Below, piece by piece: positions 33,952-44,260 of a DNA stretch of 64,000 nt. A program made the position numbers and the translations under genes. The stretch is from NCBI RefSeq assembly GCF_050947875.1, contig NC_134570.1, forward strand, positions 104,070,622-104,134,621. Direction: 5' to 3'. Within the stretch, counting starts at the first letter, position 1, and each line of letters starts with the position of its first letter. This DNA comes from Dermacentor variabilis. Its lineage: Eukaryota > Arthropoda > Arachnida > Ixodida > Ixodidae. A model generated the notes under the pieces. It worked only from the letters and a program-made list of their open reading frames with translations. It ran no database searches and had not been told where the DNA came from.

Positions 33952-36540
33952 ATGGCTTCGCCAACAATCGTCTCACAAGCGGTGTCCATCAACAAACACT
34001 TCCGCACATGTACTATATTCCAGTGGAACGCTCGTGGCTTGCGCTCTAAGTTAGCAGACTTTAAGCATCTTACGCGAGTATACCGATTCCCTTTTTTAGT
34101 CATTTCCGAGTCTCGCGTCGACGAGCACTTTAGGATAAAGGGGTATTATTTTCATCATTCAAGGCGACAAAATGGAATTAGCCGACTTCTCGTTGGATTT
34201 CGCAACGACATACCTGCCTCTGCGATTGACGTAGCACCACATGACAAGAACGAATATATTTGCGCAACCACAGCGATTGCATCTAAAGTGTTTACCCTGA
34301 TCGGCGTCTACTTGGAACCAGGATCACCTTTCGACGTGACAAGATTGGAAAACTTGTTGACAAACACTCAGTCTCCACATATTATTTGTGGCGATTTCAA
34401 CGCACATAACGAGATCTGGGGCAGTTCACATACATGTGCTCGGGGTGCCAAGCTGGCGAAGCTTTTTGCAAAATACAATATAGAACCCTTGAACGATGGC
34501 AGCATAACATACCTGAAAAATCCGACGACTGTTAGCTGCATTGACGTCACATTCGTATCAAGTCAAGTGGCCCCTATGTTCGGATGGTGTACAGATTTCG
34601 AGACTCGAGGTAGTGATCACTACCCGATCCTAATCTCTGCCCTCCATTTTCGGACGTCGCCCAGAAAAGTGAAACTGAAGTCGGTAGACTGGGAAGCTTA
34701 CACAGCAGCCGTAGACAAAGGAATCACAGCCTCAACTACGAATACAGAAATAATACCGACAATAGCTCATTACCTCAAACAAAGTACCCGCTCTGCCACT
34801 AAGCATTGTAATGTACCAGCAAACGACGAGGAATTTGAAAGGTTATGTGCCATTCGAAGGCGTGCCGAAAGGAAGGCTCTACGTACGAAGGATATCGAAG
34901 ACCTCAGAACTTGTCGACGGACACAAAGACATATACGACGTTACCTCAACAAACTGGACCGAAAAAGGTGGAGGGACTTTTGTGGGACACTGGACATACG
35001 ACAACCACTGAGCAAAATCTGGCGAGTCGTCAGAGGCATTCGCAAAGAGCCGCAACAGCTGTATCCTTTTATCGCCCTCTCATTACATGAGCGCGCATCC
35101 CTGAAAGAGGTGGCAGAGCAGTACTGCAGGCTCCTTTCCAACGGGGCACAACCTTTGCGGCAAATTGCAAGTCGTCAGCCTAGTCCACCTCGAGCTACCC
35201 TTCCTGACTTAGAATTACCATTCACCATCGAAGAGCTCACGGCAGCAATCGGCGACGTAAACAAGCGATCATCACCTGGCCATGACGGCGTGAGTTATGC
35301 AGCGCTCGCAAATCTAGGCCACACATCTCGCCCACGCCTTCTGGAATACTACAACGCCTCATGGATAACTGGGGAGGTTCCTACGGAATGGAAGCTTGCG
35401 AAAGTCATTCCTATATTGAAACCAGCGAAGCAGCCAACAAATTACGCCTCCTTCAGACCCATATCTCTGCTTAGCTGCGTAGGGAAGCTATTCGAAAAAA
35501 TGATCTACAAACGACTAAATTGGTTCTTGGAAACTGCAAAAGTTTACCCGGAAGAAATGAATGGCTTCCGGCAAAATAGATCCGCAATTGATAATGTCAT
35601 TGCCTTGGTCTCATCAATTGAAGAGGAATTGGTCTCTGGAAACATACTTACTGCATTATTTTTAGACATTAAGGCAGCATATGATTCGGTCTATCATAAA
35701 GCAATACTTGACGCTTTGGAAACCCTTGGTCTTGGAGGACGGCTCTACGCATGAATTGAAGACTATCTTCAAGGACGCCAACTTTTCATGTGTACCCCGG
35801 ATGGCCCCACGGCGCTTTATGCCGTCGAGAAGGGAGTGCCACAAGGAGCTGTGTTAAGCCCGGTATTATTTAATTTAGTCCTCATCCATCTGAAAAGAAA
35901 CCTGCCCCCTGGCGTCCAAATCACACTGTATGCGGACGACATCTGCATTTGGAGGGCGGCGCGTTCCCGCAGTACCACCCAACAACGCCTCCAGAGAGCG
36001 CTAGCAAATATATCGGCCTACCTAAATCCAAGGGGTCTGAAATTGTCCCCCGACAAAAGCGTTGCCATGGCTTTCACGTGGAGGTGTATGGAAAAATACC
36101 CACTAGTGTTGGGTGGTCGTGCCCTTCCATACGTCAAGACGCAAAGGTTTCTTGGAGTGACTATCGATAGGAACCTCACATGGTCGCCCCAAGTGAAAAA
36201 ACTGAGTGAGAAGATTTCCTCGGCGTCACACGTATTCCGATTTTTAGCCGGAACACAGTGGGGCAGCAACTGTAGATCACTGGTGCTCCTCCATAAGGCC
36301 TACGTCGACGGAACACTACGATATTACCTCCCGATCCTGCACAAAATATCTCCCACAAGCAAGAGAAAACTCGAGGCAGCACGAAACAACTGCCTTCGCG
36401 TATGTCTTGGCCTTCCGAAGGGGTCGTCCCGGTCAGGGACTGTAGCAGAAGCTGGATGCCTGCCTCTGGAAGTGCTATGTTCGCAGGAGACACTTCGATA
36501 CACCTCCGCCACGTCATTCATACGAAGACTCACTTTTTAA
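33952..36540 (+). pseudogene. LINE ORF2, endonuclease and RT
   Basis: The frame starts at ATG 33952 and is open to 36540 except for one TGA at 35752-35754 (likely a Trp codon, 'LYA-stop-IEDYLQG'). Endonuclease motifs: 'FQWNARGLRSK' (residues 23-33), 'ISESRV' (51-56), 'CGDFNAH' (146-152) and 'GSDHYPI' later. RT motifs: 'WKLAKVIPILKP', 'YASFRPISLLSCVGK', 'LFLDIKAAYDSV', 'GVPQGAVLSPVLFNLVL' and 'LYADDICIW' (near 35930). The frame then breaks near 36500-36540, with the C-terminal half in another frame. Endonuclease nicks DNA; RT copies the LINE RNA at the nick. All catalytic motifs survive, so decay is slight. Confidence 0.9.
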
Positions 36541-37650
36541 AGGATATTTCTAGAACCCGTGCTACATCTAGCTTTGGGCAGGCTGTCGGAAGCATATCTA
36601 TTTCGATTCCTGCTCAGGCGTCACAAATTATGCCGCGAAACATTTCACAATGGACACTGTCCCCACTGGAAATCGTGCCATATATACCTGGGATCAGTGC
36701 GAAAAAGAAAATGCCTCAGGCAGCGACTTATCAGATAGCTTTAGAATATATCCACAAAGAATACGCAGCCGCAACGCACATTTTCACAGATGGCTCTACA
36801 ACTCCACATCGTTCATCATGCGGACTTTTTGTAACCTCTACAGGGCAACGATTCTCGTTTCGTATTGAGCGAGCGACATCATCTACTTCAGCGGAGCTAT
36901 ATGGCATTAAGGAGGCCCTTGTGTATGTACTTCGACAGCAGCCGCAAAGGACATGGGTGATTTTCACAGACTCAAAAGGAGCCCTACAAAGTATCTGGAA
37001 CAGGCACAAGCGTTGCAATAATCAACTAGCAGCATTTGACATTGCTTATCTTCACCACAGGGCTAAGATTGCTGGGCATTGCATAAAGTTCCAGTGGATA
37101 CCTGGCCATGCCGGCATTTCGGGAAATGAAAGAGCGGACGAAGCCGCCAGAAATGGACTCCAATACCACAAGTTCAAAAGAACATATTTTACAAAAGCCG
37201 ATGCTTCAAACATAGCAAAAAAAATATGCCTATCAAGAAAAAGACCGCATCTTGAATCTGCCGCTTCACCAAGATAACTTCCTACGTTACATTGACCCAG
37301 AAATGAGACCAAAAATTCCACGACCACTTCCTCGACACTTAGAGACATTGTACCATCGTCTTCGACTGAACGTGGCATACACGAACAATTATCTGTACAG
37401 CATAGGACTTACCACTAACCCATACTGTGATAACTGTCGCAACTTAGAGACAATTGAGCACATATTACTAGAATGCCCCGCGTACCGCGACGAGAGACAA
37501 TTTTTTGAGCACCAAATGGACATGATTTGCCACGAACCGTTAACGTTACCGAGCATCTTAGGTCCAATGCCCGGCCATTCAAAACAGCGACGGGTATTGG
37601 ATTTATTGTTCAATTACCTGACAGAAATTGGTCAAATAGGAAAGCTTTAA
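36490..37650 (+). pseudogene. LINE ORF2, RNase H and C-terminal zinc finger
   Basis: This part continues the previous ORF after a frameshift near 36500-36540. The RNase H domain (about 36770-37150) has all four acidic positions: 'IFTDGS', 'SAELYGIKEAL', 'IFTDSKGALQS' and 'GISGNERADEAA', plus 'WIPGHAG'. A second frameshift near 37240-37270 leads into the last frame (37252-37650), with 'CDNCRNLETIEHILLECPAY', a CCHC-type finger usual at this end. RNase H degrades the RNA template during insertion. With two frameshifts and one stop in about 3.7 kb, the ORF2 as a whole is close to complete. Confidence 0.88.
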
Positions 37651-37912
37651 AAATTGCATCCTTCCTATACAAAAGCTTCAATTTCCCCGCCATGTCACCT
37701 GTAAATATTAGTATCAGGTCCACTCGGACATTTCATATTTCCTTTTATCCTTTTTTTCTCGAACTCTTTTCTGGAATCTTTTAATCCCATTCCCCATCCC
37801 TATACAGAGTAGCATTTATATACGCGCCGGCAAAATTCTCTGTTTTTCCAATAAAGAGCCCTCTCTCTCTCTGCTTCCTCACCGGCCTATGACCCATTGC
37901 TGCTCACGATAG

Positions 37913-38102
37913 ATGCTTGCTTTCAGCTTGTTCTTTATTGCAGCTTACGCTGTTCTAGACGTTGTATGCGAGATTGCAATGAATGGATGCACTGTTAGCT
38001 TCCCTTTGCTGAGTGCCTGTAGCCTCCGTATTACGAGCAGGATGTGCGATTGCATTTTTTCTTGTTTCGGGAGGTATGAGCCATTGCTGGTGACGATAAT
38101 TT
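37913..38102 (+). repeat. Interspersed 'GAGCCATTGC' repeat, copy b
   Basis: This is similar to 33590-33784 through most of its length, with 'TTGTTCTTTATTG', 'CAATGAATGGATGCACTG' and 'GTATGAGCCATTGC' in the same order and spacing. Confidence 0.65.
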
Positions 38103-38188
38103 ATGAAAAGTGTGAACTAAAAAAAAGTTAGTTTCAGAGTGCATAAGCGACAAGTCTGAAGACTGGGCGTGTTGGTATAGCATATTAT

Positions 38189-38302
38189 AGGTTGGATTGT
38201 GCAACATTTCCATGGGACACACAGAAGAGAAACAAACACCTGCGCTCTGCGGTGTACGTTTCTATTCTGTGCGTCTCGTCAAAATGTTGCGCAATCCAAC
38301 CT
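38189..38302. mobile_element. Small foldback MITE, 114 bp
   Basis: The 20-bp left arm (38189-38208) pairs with the right arm (38283-38302) with one mismatch. Pairing continues inward in patches (ACACAGAA with TTCTGTG, AAACA with TGTTT types). It is non-coding. The same sequence type is, from memory, abundant in tick genomes. Confidence 0.75.
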
Positions 38303-39969
38303 CTAATAGCATCAGCGACACTTCTTTAGGTTATATGACACGGGAATCAGCTTCTTGGACAAGTGGTGGTCAGATTGTGGCATCTGTAAATGTCAACTCA
38401 TCGTTTCATTCTGCAGCTTTGAAGAGTTTGTGCATGATACATGAGCATTAGCCTCAAATAAAAGAAAAGTGGGATATCCAAGGCACCTTGTTAGAACCGA
38501 CATGCAGGGAGGATTTATTGATATATGTAAGAGAGCTGAAACCTGAGTTAGTTTCTGTGTTAACGCGATGTCATTGCAAGACAACATAAACCACGTTTAA
38601 ACCACATCATCCACGTTAGAGGCTGTCCAAACGCAACCCCTTCGCATCTGCTCGGATGGACACGCATGTGGATTCGCGCACTCATGGTACGCAACGTGAC
38701 AAACGCGGTGATCAGGTGAATGAGGTAATTGGCCTTGGCACGATGTAATTATACGCGTCAGTGTGGCCTAATGAGGAGGAACGCGCAGAAAAACATTCCG
38801 AACGGTATCGTTCTTTCATACAGTTCATCGCATGGGATCCGTCGGCCTCTGGGTTAGGTGCTGCTCAGGCTTCGGCTAGCAGTAGTGACTGCTCTGTCGT
38901 CCCGCTTTTTCTTCTTGCCGGTAAGCCAGTTGTAGACTCCCGTATTTCTGTATGCGGACTTAGCTGATCGCGCATAGGACGCCCTTTGTTATGGGTCATT
39001 CCACGCGAAACGTCCTAGACCTCAAAAGCAACCATCGTTGATTTTCTTGAGAAAAATTGGGCTAGACGCCTATTGCGTCTATAAGGTATCACCTAACTAT
39101 TTTGGAAGAAAAAGATTTTGTTATCACGTGAGCTATCTTTGATGTTCCTGCGAAAAAAAAAAGTTGGCTGTAGGTATATTTTTCAATTAAGCCTTAAACG
39201 AGATGCAATAAGAAACTTTATTTTAGAGCATTTTATGACATTGTTCTTTCGTATTACCTCATAATTCAATGCATATTATAATTTTGTGCATTTATTTGGC
39301 TGCGTAAAGAAGCAAAATGAGTTGCGTTTTAGAAAATTTTTATGTAGACTGGGGTAATTTTTCAGGTACAATAATTTTGTCCATTTCCGCCTGACAGTAC
39401 ATTATATTAAAGTAATTTAAATTACTAAGGCATATCTTTAAAAAAAATACCTCCGAACTTCGTAAAATATCACTTTGTTTGCGAGATTCATGCGAAATTT
39501 AAGCATCAGGGCCCTCCAGAGAAATATATGCCGGATAACTCGATATCCGCACCGGCCTCTTATTGTGCGATTTAGAAATATTTATTTGATTAAATTTTGT
39601 TTCAAGATAGAAAAACATATTTCAAGTCAACAACCAATATCACCAGTAGGCAGTAAGTGCATGTCACTGCACTGCTCTTCGCCTTCTACTCGTCAGCGGT
39701 ACATCGGACTGCGGCTAGTATATAACTCTTGCATATGGAAATTTTCAACCTTGTTTTGTCTTCCACTGGTTCTGTGTTGAAAAAAAAACGGCTTTCCTGA
39801 ATGTTAGCGGGCTGTCTTAACCTTACATCCATATTCATGTGTTCGTCAGACCAGATTAATGGGATCATTGATAGACAAGAAGGCTGCAGAGCAGGCCTTT
39901 TAAACGGTGTTTGGGTAAACCTAAGAGAAGACATAATGCATTCCAAAATAACTTCGTACCGATAAAATT
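38303..39969. other. AT-rich stretch without features
   Basis: Frames up to about 114 codons occur, without recognisable motifs. No gene or RNA is called. Confidence 0.45.
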
Positions 39970-40544
39970 CAAAAGAATTCAACAGCAAACACCGTGGCTC
40001 AAGGGGAGCCTGATTAGTCCCAAATGACAAAAAAAGACGGCAAAGACAAAAGAAATTCTGCAGAGATACGGACGCTCACATGCCAATTGCAGTTTAATAT
40101 GAAAGCAGCAAAAGATGATTTCCTTTCAGTGCTTTAACGAATTTCACAAGGAATAAACCGTCAATGTTCTGGCGCTCCTTATCGAAGCCAGAAGGTATGA
40201 GCAGTAAAATAGAAATGACAGGTTTGGTCATAGAAGACATGCGCATTGTAGCAAATACACTTACCAACTATTTCCAATCCGTTTTCACGCGCTCGCCTTC
40301 CTCGAGTGCGCCTGTTTCAGTCGCTCACGACTGGATGGGCGAAGTTCTTATAACAGAGTCAGGCCTTTTAAATTTTTCTTGGAAGATAGACACCAAGGAG
40401 GCGTGGGGGCTCGATAATGTACCCAAAAGCGCTTTTGAAACGATACGCGCTGAAAGTGTCTCCCTTTTTAGGCGCAAGCTTTAGGTGGCGCATACACCCG
40501 ATGGCCTTCAAAAAAAGTCGCTGCTTGGTCTAGTGGTACAAAAA

Positions 40545-40690
40545 TATAGCATCATCAGCAATGCCTCATAACCTCCAAAAATGCAATGGCTCATCCCTCT
40601 CCTCATGCAGACGCTACAAGCACTGAGCAATGTGAAGCGTATAGTGGGTACATTTATTGGAATCACGCCTGCAACGTACAGAAACGCGGC
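40545..40690 (-). repeat. Interspersed 'GAGCCATTGC' repeat, copy c
   Basis: On the minus strand it shows the family's landmarks: the 'ACTTTGCTGAGTGC'-like centre is degenerate, and 'GAGCCATTGC' plus 'GCATTGCTGATGATG' lie at the right end. Confidence 0.55.
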
Positions 40691-40779
40691 GTCTAGTCGA
40701 GTAGTACAAAAAAAGAAAAAAAAAACACCGACCATGCGCTCCTACAGATGGCAAAGCAGCAAAGCTGAAATGTGCAGCT

Positions 40780-41310
40780 CCGGTGTTTATGTTGACGTCG
40801 ACGTTGTCGCTGCTCTGCCGCGCGGGCCCGAATCGCCGGATCATCGCGCCCACGCCACCGCTGGCGATCTTGTCCGGGCGCGACATCGGCGGCTTAACAT
40901 TGCCTCTTTTGCTCCGGTTAGCGAACCAGGTCGGCTGCATGAGCCGTCGGATAGGCCCGACATTGCCGCTTGCGCTCCGCATCGCAGACCCGATCTCCTG
41001 CTGAGGCGTTGGCGCGACGCCGACAATATCTCTCTCACTCCTTCTGCCGGCGCTGTTGATCGTAGGCCAGCGGCTCCTCGGGAAAACAAACGATGCGCGG
41101 CCGTCATATAGCGAAGTCGGAGATAGTGCTGCGCGCGCGCGCTCTGCTGCGAGAGAGAAACGACGTCACAATCGGCGTACCCAATGGCGTGCCACACGTT
41201 GCACGGGAGGGTTCCTGTGGTCGGACCGCGAGCGTTTCGCCTAGGCATAGGGACCTGACGGGCTGCCCAAGCAGCGCTGCAGAAACGCCGGTCAACAGAG
41301 CCTTCTATGC
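40780..41310. other. GC-rich, CpG-rich island within the insertion
   Basis: This patch is strikingly richer in CG dinucleotides than its AT-rich surroundings. All six frames are partly open because of composition. I see no domain. It may be a repeat promoter or the remnant of a gene's 5' region carried by the insertion. Confidence 0.4.
41215..41249 (+). repeat. 35-bp direct repeat, first copy
   Basis: It matches 43107-43141 with a single mismatch; the last 28 bp (41222-41249 and 43114-43141) are identical. The copies are 1.9 kb apart in the same orientation. Confidence 0.85.
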
Positions 41311-43106
41311 CGCGCTTGTAGGCTTCGGGTAGTACAAAATGTGATGCCTTCCTGGTGAATGTATGGCGTCGCGGTATATCTGCTCGTCTCAGCTGCGCTG
41401 CGATGGAAACCTTTTGAGAATTTAGTGCTTGCGCGGCTTTGTAGCATGCCTTCCGTCGCTAAGAAATCAAAGCACTATGCCGAATTCGTGCATTGCGCCC
41501 GAGAGGTCCCAGACGCCGTTTCGGCGCGCTGTCGCTTTCATGCGTGCGCTGCTCAAGTCACGCGATGTTCAAGGTGCAACGACAGAGTGCTGCATTATGT
41601 GTATATTCATTGAAGCACGTGCATCAGCTGAGAATGGCGGCCCAATACCAATAAATTACTTAACTGATGAAACTAATAAAATGAGCCACTAGCGTTAGCA
41701 TTGTGACTCAGCTGAACCAACTCGGTATGGGTTGACGCTGATAGTGCAGGCCACGTACAAGCTTATGACGCAAAAGCGCATTGACAGACGTAACGATGAC
41801 TAAATATCGTGATTGGGGGTCTGTAGTCTTAGCGCTGACGCCCAGTAGCTTTCTTTTTCCAGGAGAAAGAACGATGGCTCAACAACAGTTTCGCTTGTTT
41901 TCATTCCTTCATTGAAAGTAACATATTTGTGATTGCGGCTATTTAAACACTTTTTATGTACCCGTTCCTTATCCCATTTCCGTAACTGACTCTCTGTGTC
42001 AGGTTAGTCGATCCATTTTCTTTAGCTTGTTCTCGCAGAAACAGGTTCTAAAACAGTTTGAAGCTCTCTATATGAACTTTCCCTTAATTTGCTTTTCGGC
42101 TTCACCATCATAAATTCTTTCAGGTGCTGTAAATTTTGGTGCATGGCAGTATTCTAACGAAAAGAACTCATCCACATGCACATTTAGAGACGACTGCACT
42201 TCTCATGGTTAAGAAAAAATGGGGCGCGCAGGCAACTCTCGCCGAACGCAGGTGCCTTTTGCTATGGCTGAACTCCAAAATAAAACAAGAAATGAACCCT
42301 GACAATACACACAAACCAAGCGAGACCAGCTCTGCATAGCCTGGCGACAGCGCGACCTTATGGGGAGAGCTGCGACTTGTATACTACCAGCCAATTTCTG
42401 TCGTTCACGACCAGGTCGTCACACCGTGTGTTGAAAATTCCAGCGTGTAAGGCCCATGATCCCTCTAACAATTCACCACACTTTAATAACGGCGGTGACG
42501 ATCCTTGGGGGCCACGCTCTGCTCGGCGTAGTTTGGCCTAGAGTTGGCTACCAACTGGCCGAGTCCGCCCGCATTCAGCACGGTTTCTCGAACAAAAGGC
42601 TCCCGCATTCCATGACCTGCGCTGCATCATGTAGCCCACAACGCCCAACGTACGTGTCCAACGCTTTTCCAGTGCGAAACTACGCACAGAAGTCAAAACA
42701 AGGCACAAAACGAGTGAGGCCCATGTTACTTACGGGACGACGTATTTTCCGTGCCACCCATCCAGTTTCGTTGGCCGCCGCGAGGTCTTGCCACGGTGCC
42801 TTCAAAATGCCAACCCGTCAGCTCCATACAGCTCCGCATGTAAAAATTATCGGCGCCAGACGCGCAAGCGCTCTAGTACACGTGCCACTACTAGCGCGTT
42901 CGTCGACACCTTTTTCCACAGCTGGCTCTGTTATGCAAAAATATCATCATCAGCAATGGCTCGAGTGTCGTCGTCTTTCAAGCTGACTCTATTGCCACTC
43001 ATCATACCAGCGTAGAATTTTACTTCTCTGCTGTCGTCGTAATGGGGAGGCTGCGTTTACGTGGGTATGAGCCATTGCTTACGGGGATATGAGCGTAGGG
43101 GGTTTT

Positions 43107-43141
43107 CTGTGGCCGGACCGCGAGCGTTTCGCCTAGGCATA
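43107..43141 (+). repeat. 35-bp direct repeat, second copy
   Basis: See 41215-41249. It is preceded by a partial plus-strand 'TATGAGCCATTGC' motif at 43066-43078. Confidence 0.85.
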
Positions 43142-43189
43142 CACAGATTGGCTGTAAAAAAGACCAACTAAAACACTTGACCTTCTGAG

Positions 43190-43375
43190 CGACTCATGCC
43201 GCTGTAAGCGATAGCCCATACCAACGTAAGCAAGCAAAAAGTGCAACAACTCACGCCCCCGTAAGGCTGAGGCTACAAACGCTCAACAAAGTGGTGCGAA
43301 CAGTGCATACATTCATTGAACTCACCCATACAATGGACAGAACAGCCTACGTTTCGGTCATCCGCTGTGAGGATG
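43190..43375 (-). repeat. Interspersed 'GAGCCATTGC' repeat, copy d
   Basis: The minus strand shows 'CTGTTCTGTCCATTG', 'TTCAATGAATGTATGCACTG' and 'TTGTAGCCTCAGCCTTACG', in the order seen in copies a and b. Confidence 0.65.
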
Positions 43376-44260
43376 TAACGTAAAGTCGAAGAGAAACGTC
43401 GTTGGTGCGAGTCAGACACCTCTATACGAGCTCGCAAAGCAGCAGCTAATCGTGCAAAACGAGCCGAAGAAGACTAACTGCGTAAGCAGCAACGCTTCCA
43501 TCCGAGACGGCGCATTACCCGGTGTGGAGCGGGCTGTCGCTTTCACGTGTTTACTGGAGTGTGACGTGTTGCTGAATTTTTTATTCAGATTATATTTTCC
43601 GAATTGCTGAGTACAGCTCCTCTTTCCAAGGGTTGGTTATGACCCAAGGTTGTCCCCATTCATAAAGAAGGAAATAAATTACACGAGGTGTCATAGAGAC
43701 CAATACCGCTAACTAGTTGCTGCGTTAAATAAATGGAACACATATTAAGTAAAGCAGTCATGACGTACTTAGAAGAAAATAACGTCCTATATTTTATGCA
43801 ACACGGTTTCCGAAAAGCTTTTTCAACTAAAACACAATTATTACAGTTAACAGATGACTTCGCATCAATAATTAAATCCAGATTCTAAGCTGATGGTATT
43901 TTTATTGATTTCTCAAATGCTTATGATCATGTCATGCGCTGTAAGCTAATGCAGAAAAGGTCTATCGCATTTGAACACAAATTAGTAGAATAGATGGAAT
44001 ACTATCTGTTTTACCGGACTCACTATGTTGCCAGAAATGATTATTCCTCTAACTCGAAGTTTATTCAGTGGTGCCAGAAGGGTCCGTATTGGGACCATTA
44101 TTATTAGTCATATATTTTAATGATATCGCTGGTTGCGCAGAAAACAGAGTAAAATGGCAGCTCTTCCTTGATGACTTTATAATTGACGCTTTCGTACAAG
44201 CAGTGGACGAACAGGTTGACCAGAAAATACAAAGAAAAAGAAAAAAAGGCTAGAATAGAT

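Larger units (their letters stand above)
33785..37865 (+). mobile_element. RNase H-bearing LINE (I/R1/LOA-like), 5' truncated
   Basis: The element has the last part of an ORF1 (about 33785-33955, in a frame with 'MMFAAIKAILRASPSF' and 'IPEIEAVLALEPLV'), then ORF2 with endonuclease, RT, RNase H and a terminal zinc finger, then a short 3' UTR with AATAAA at 37850-37855 and a CT-repeat tail. Copies of one repeat family lie on both sides (33590-33784 and 37913-38102). Confidence 0.85.
40471..43577. mobile_element. 3107-bp unidentified insertion with TTTTTA duplication
   Basis: TTTTTA at 40465-40470 and 43578-43583 flanks this segment, and its removal restores one LINE reading frame across the junction (Val-Ser-Leu-Phe then Ile-Gln-Ile-Ile). 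The insert contains two minus-strand copies of the 'GAGCCATTGC' repeat near its ends, a GC-rich core (40780-41310), and a 35-bp sequence present twice (41215-41249 and 43107-43141, one mismatch). I recognise no transposase, RT or integrase. It may be a non-autonomous element or nested elements. The exact ends rest on the rejoined frame and the short duplication. Confidence 0.65.
39970..44260 (+). mobile_element. CR1/Jockey-like LINE RT fragment, split by a 3.1-kb insertion
   Basis: The plus strand encodes a pre-RT region at 39990-40470 ('FWRSLSKPEGMSSKIE', 'VANTLTNYFQSVFT', 'GLDNVPKSAFE') and the RT proper at 43584-44253: 'SELLSTAPLSKGW', 'VVPIHKEGNKL', 'MQHGFRKAFSTKTQLL', 'IFIDFSNAYDHV', then 'PEGSVLGPLLLVIYFNDIA' and 'LFLDDFII' (the YADD box reads LDD). 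The two parts join in frame at TTTTTA, which is present on both sides of the intervening 3107 bp. There are several stops in the RT part, so the element was already decaying, or decayed since. The endonuclease is missing. Confidence 0.78.

Noticed and set aside
42456..42986. 176-codon frame inside the 3.1-kb insertion
   Set aside because: There is no recognisable domain, splice context or repeat-family protein; kept only as part of the unidentified insertion.
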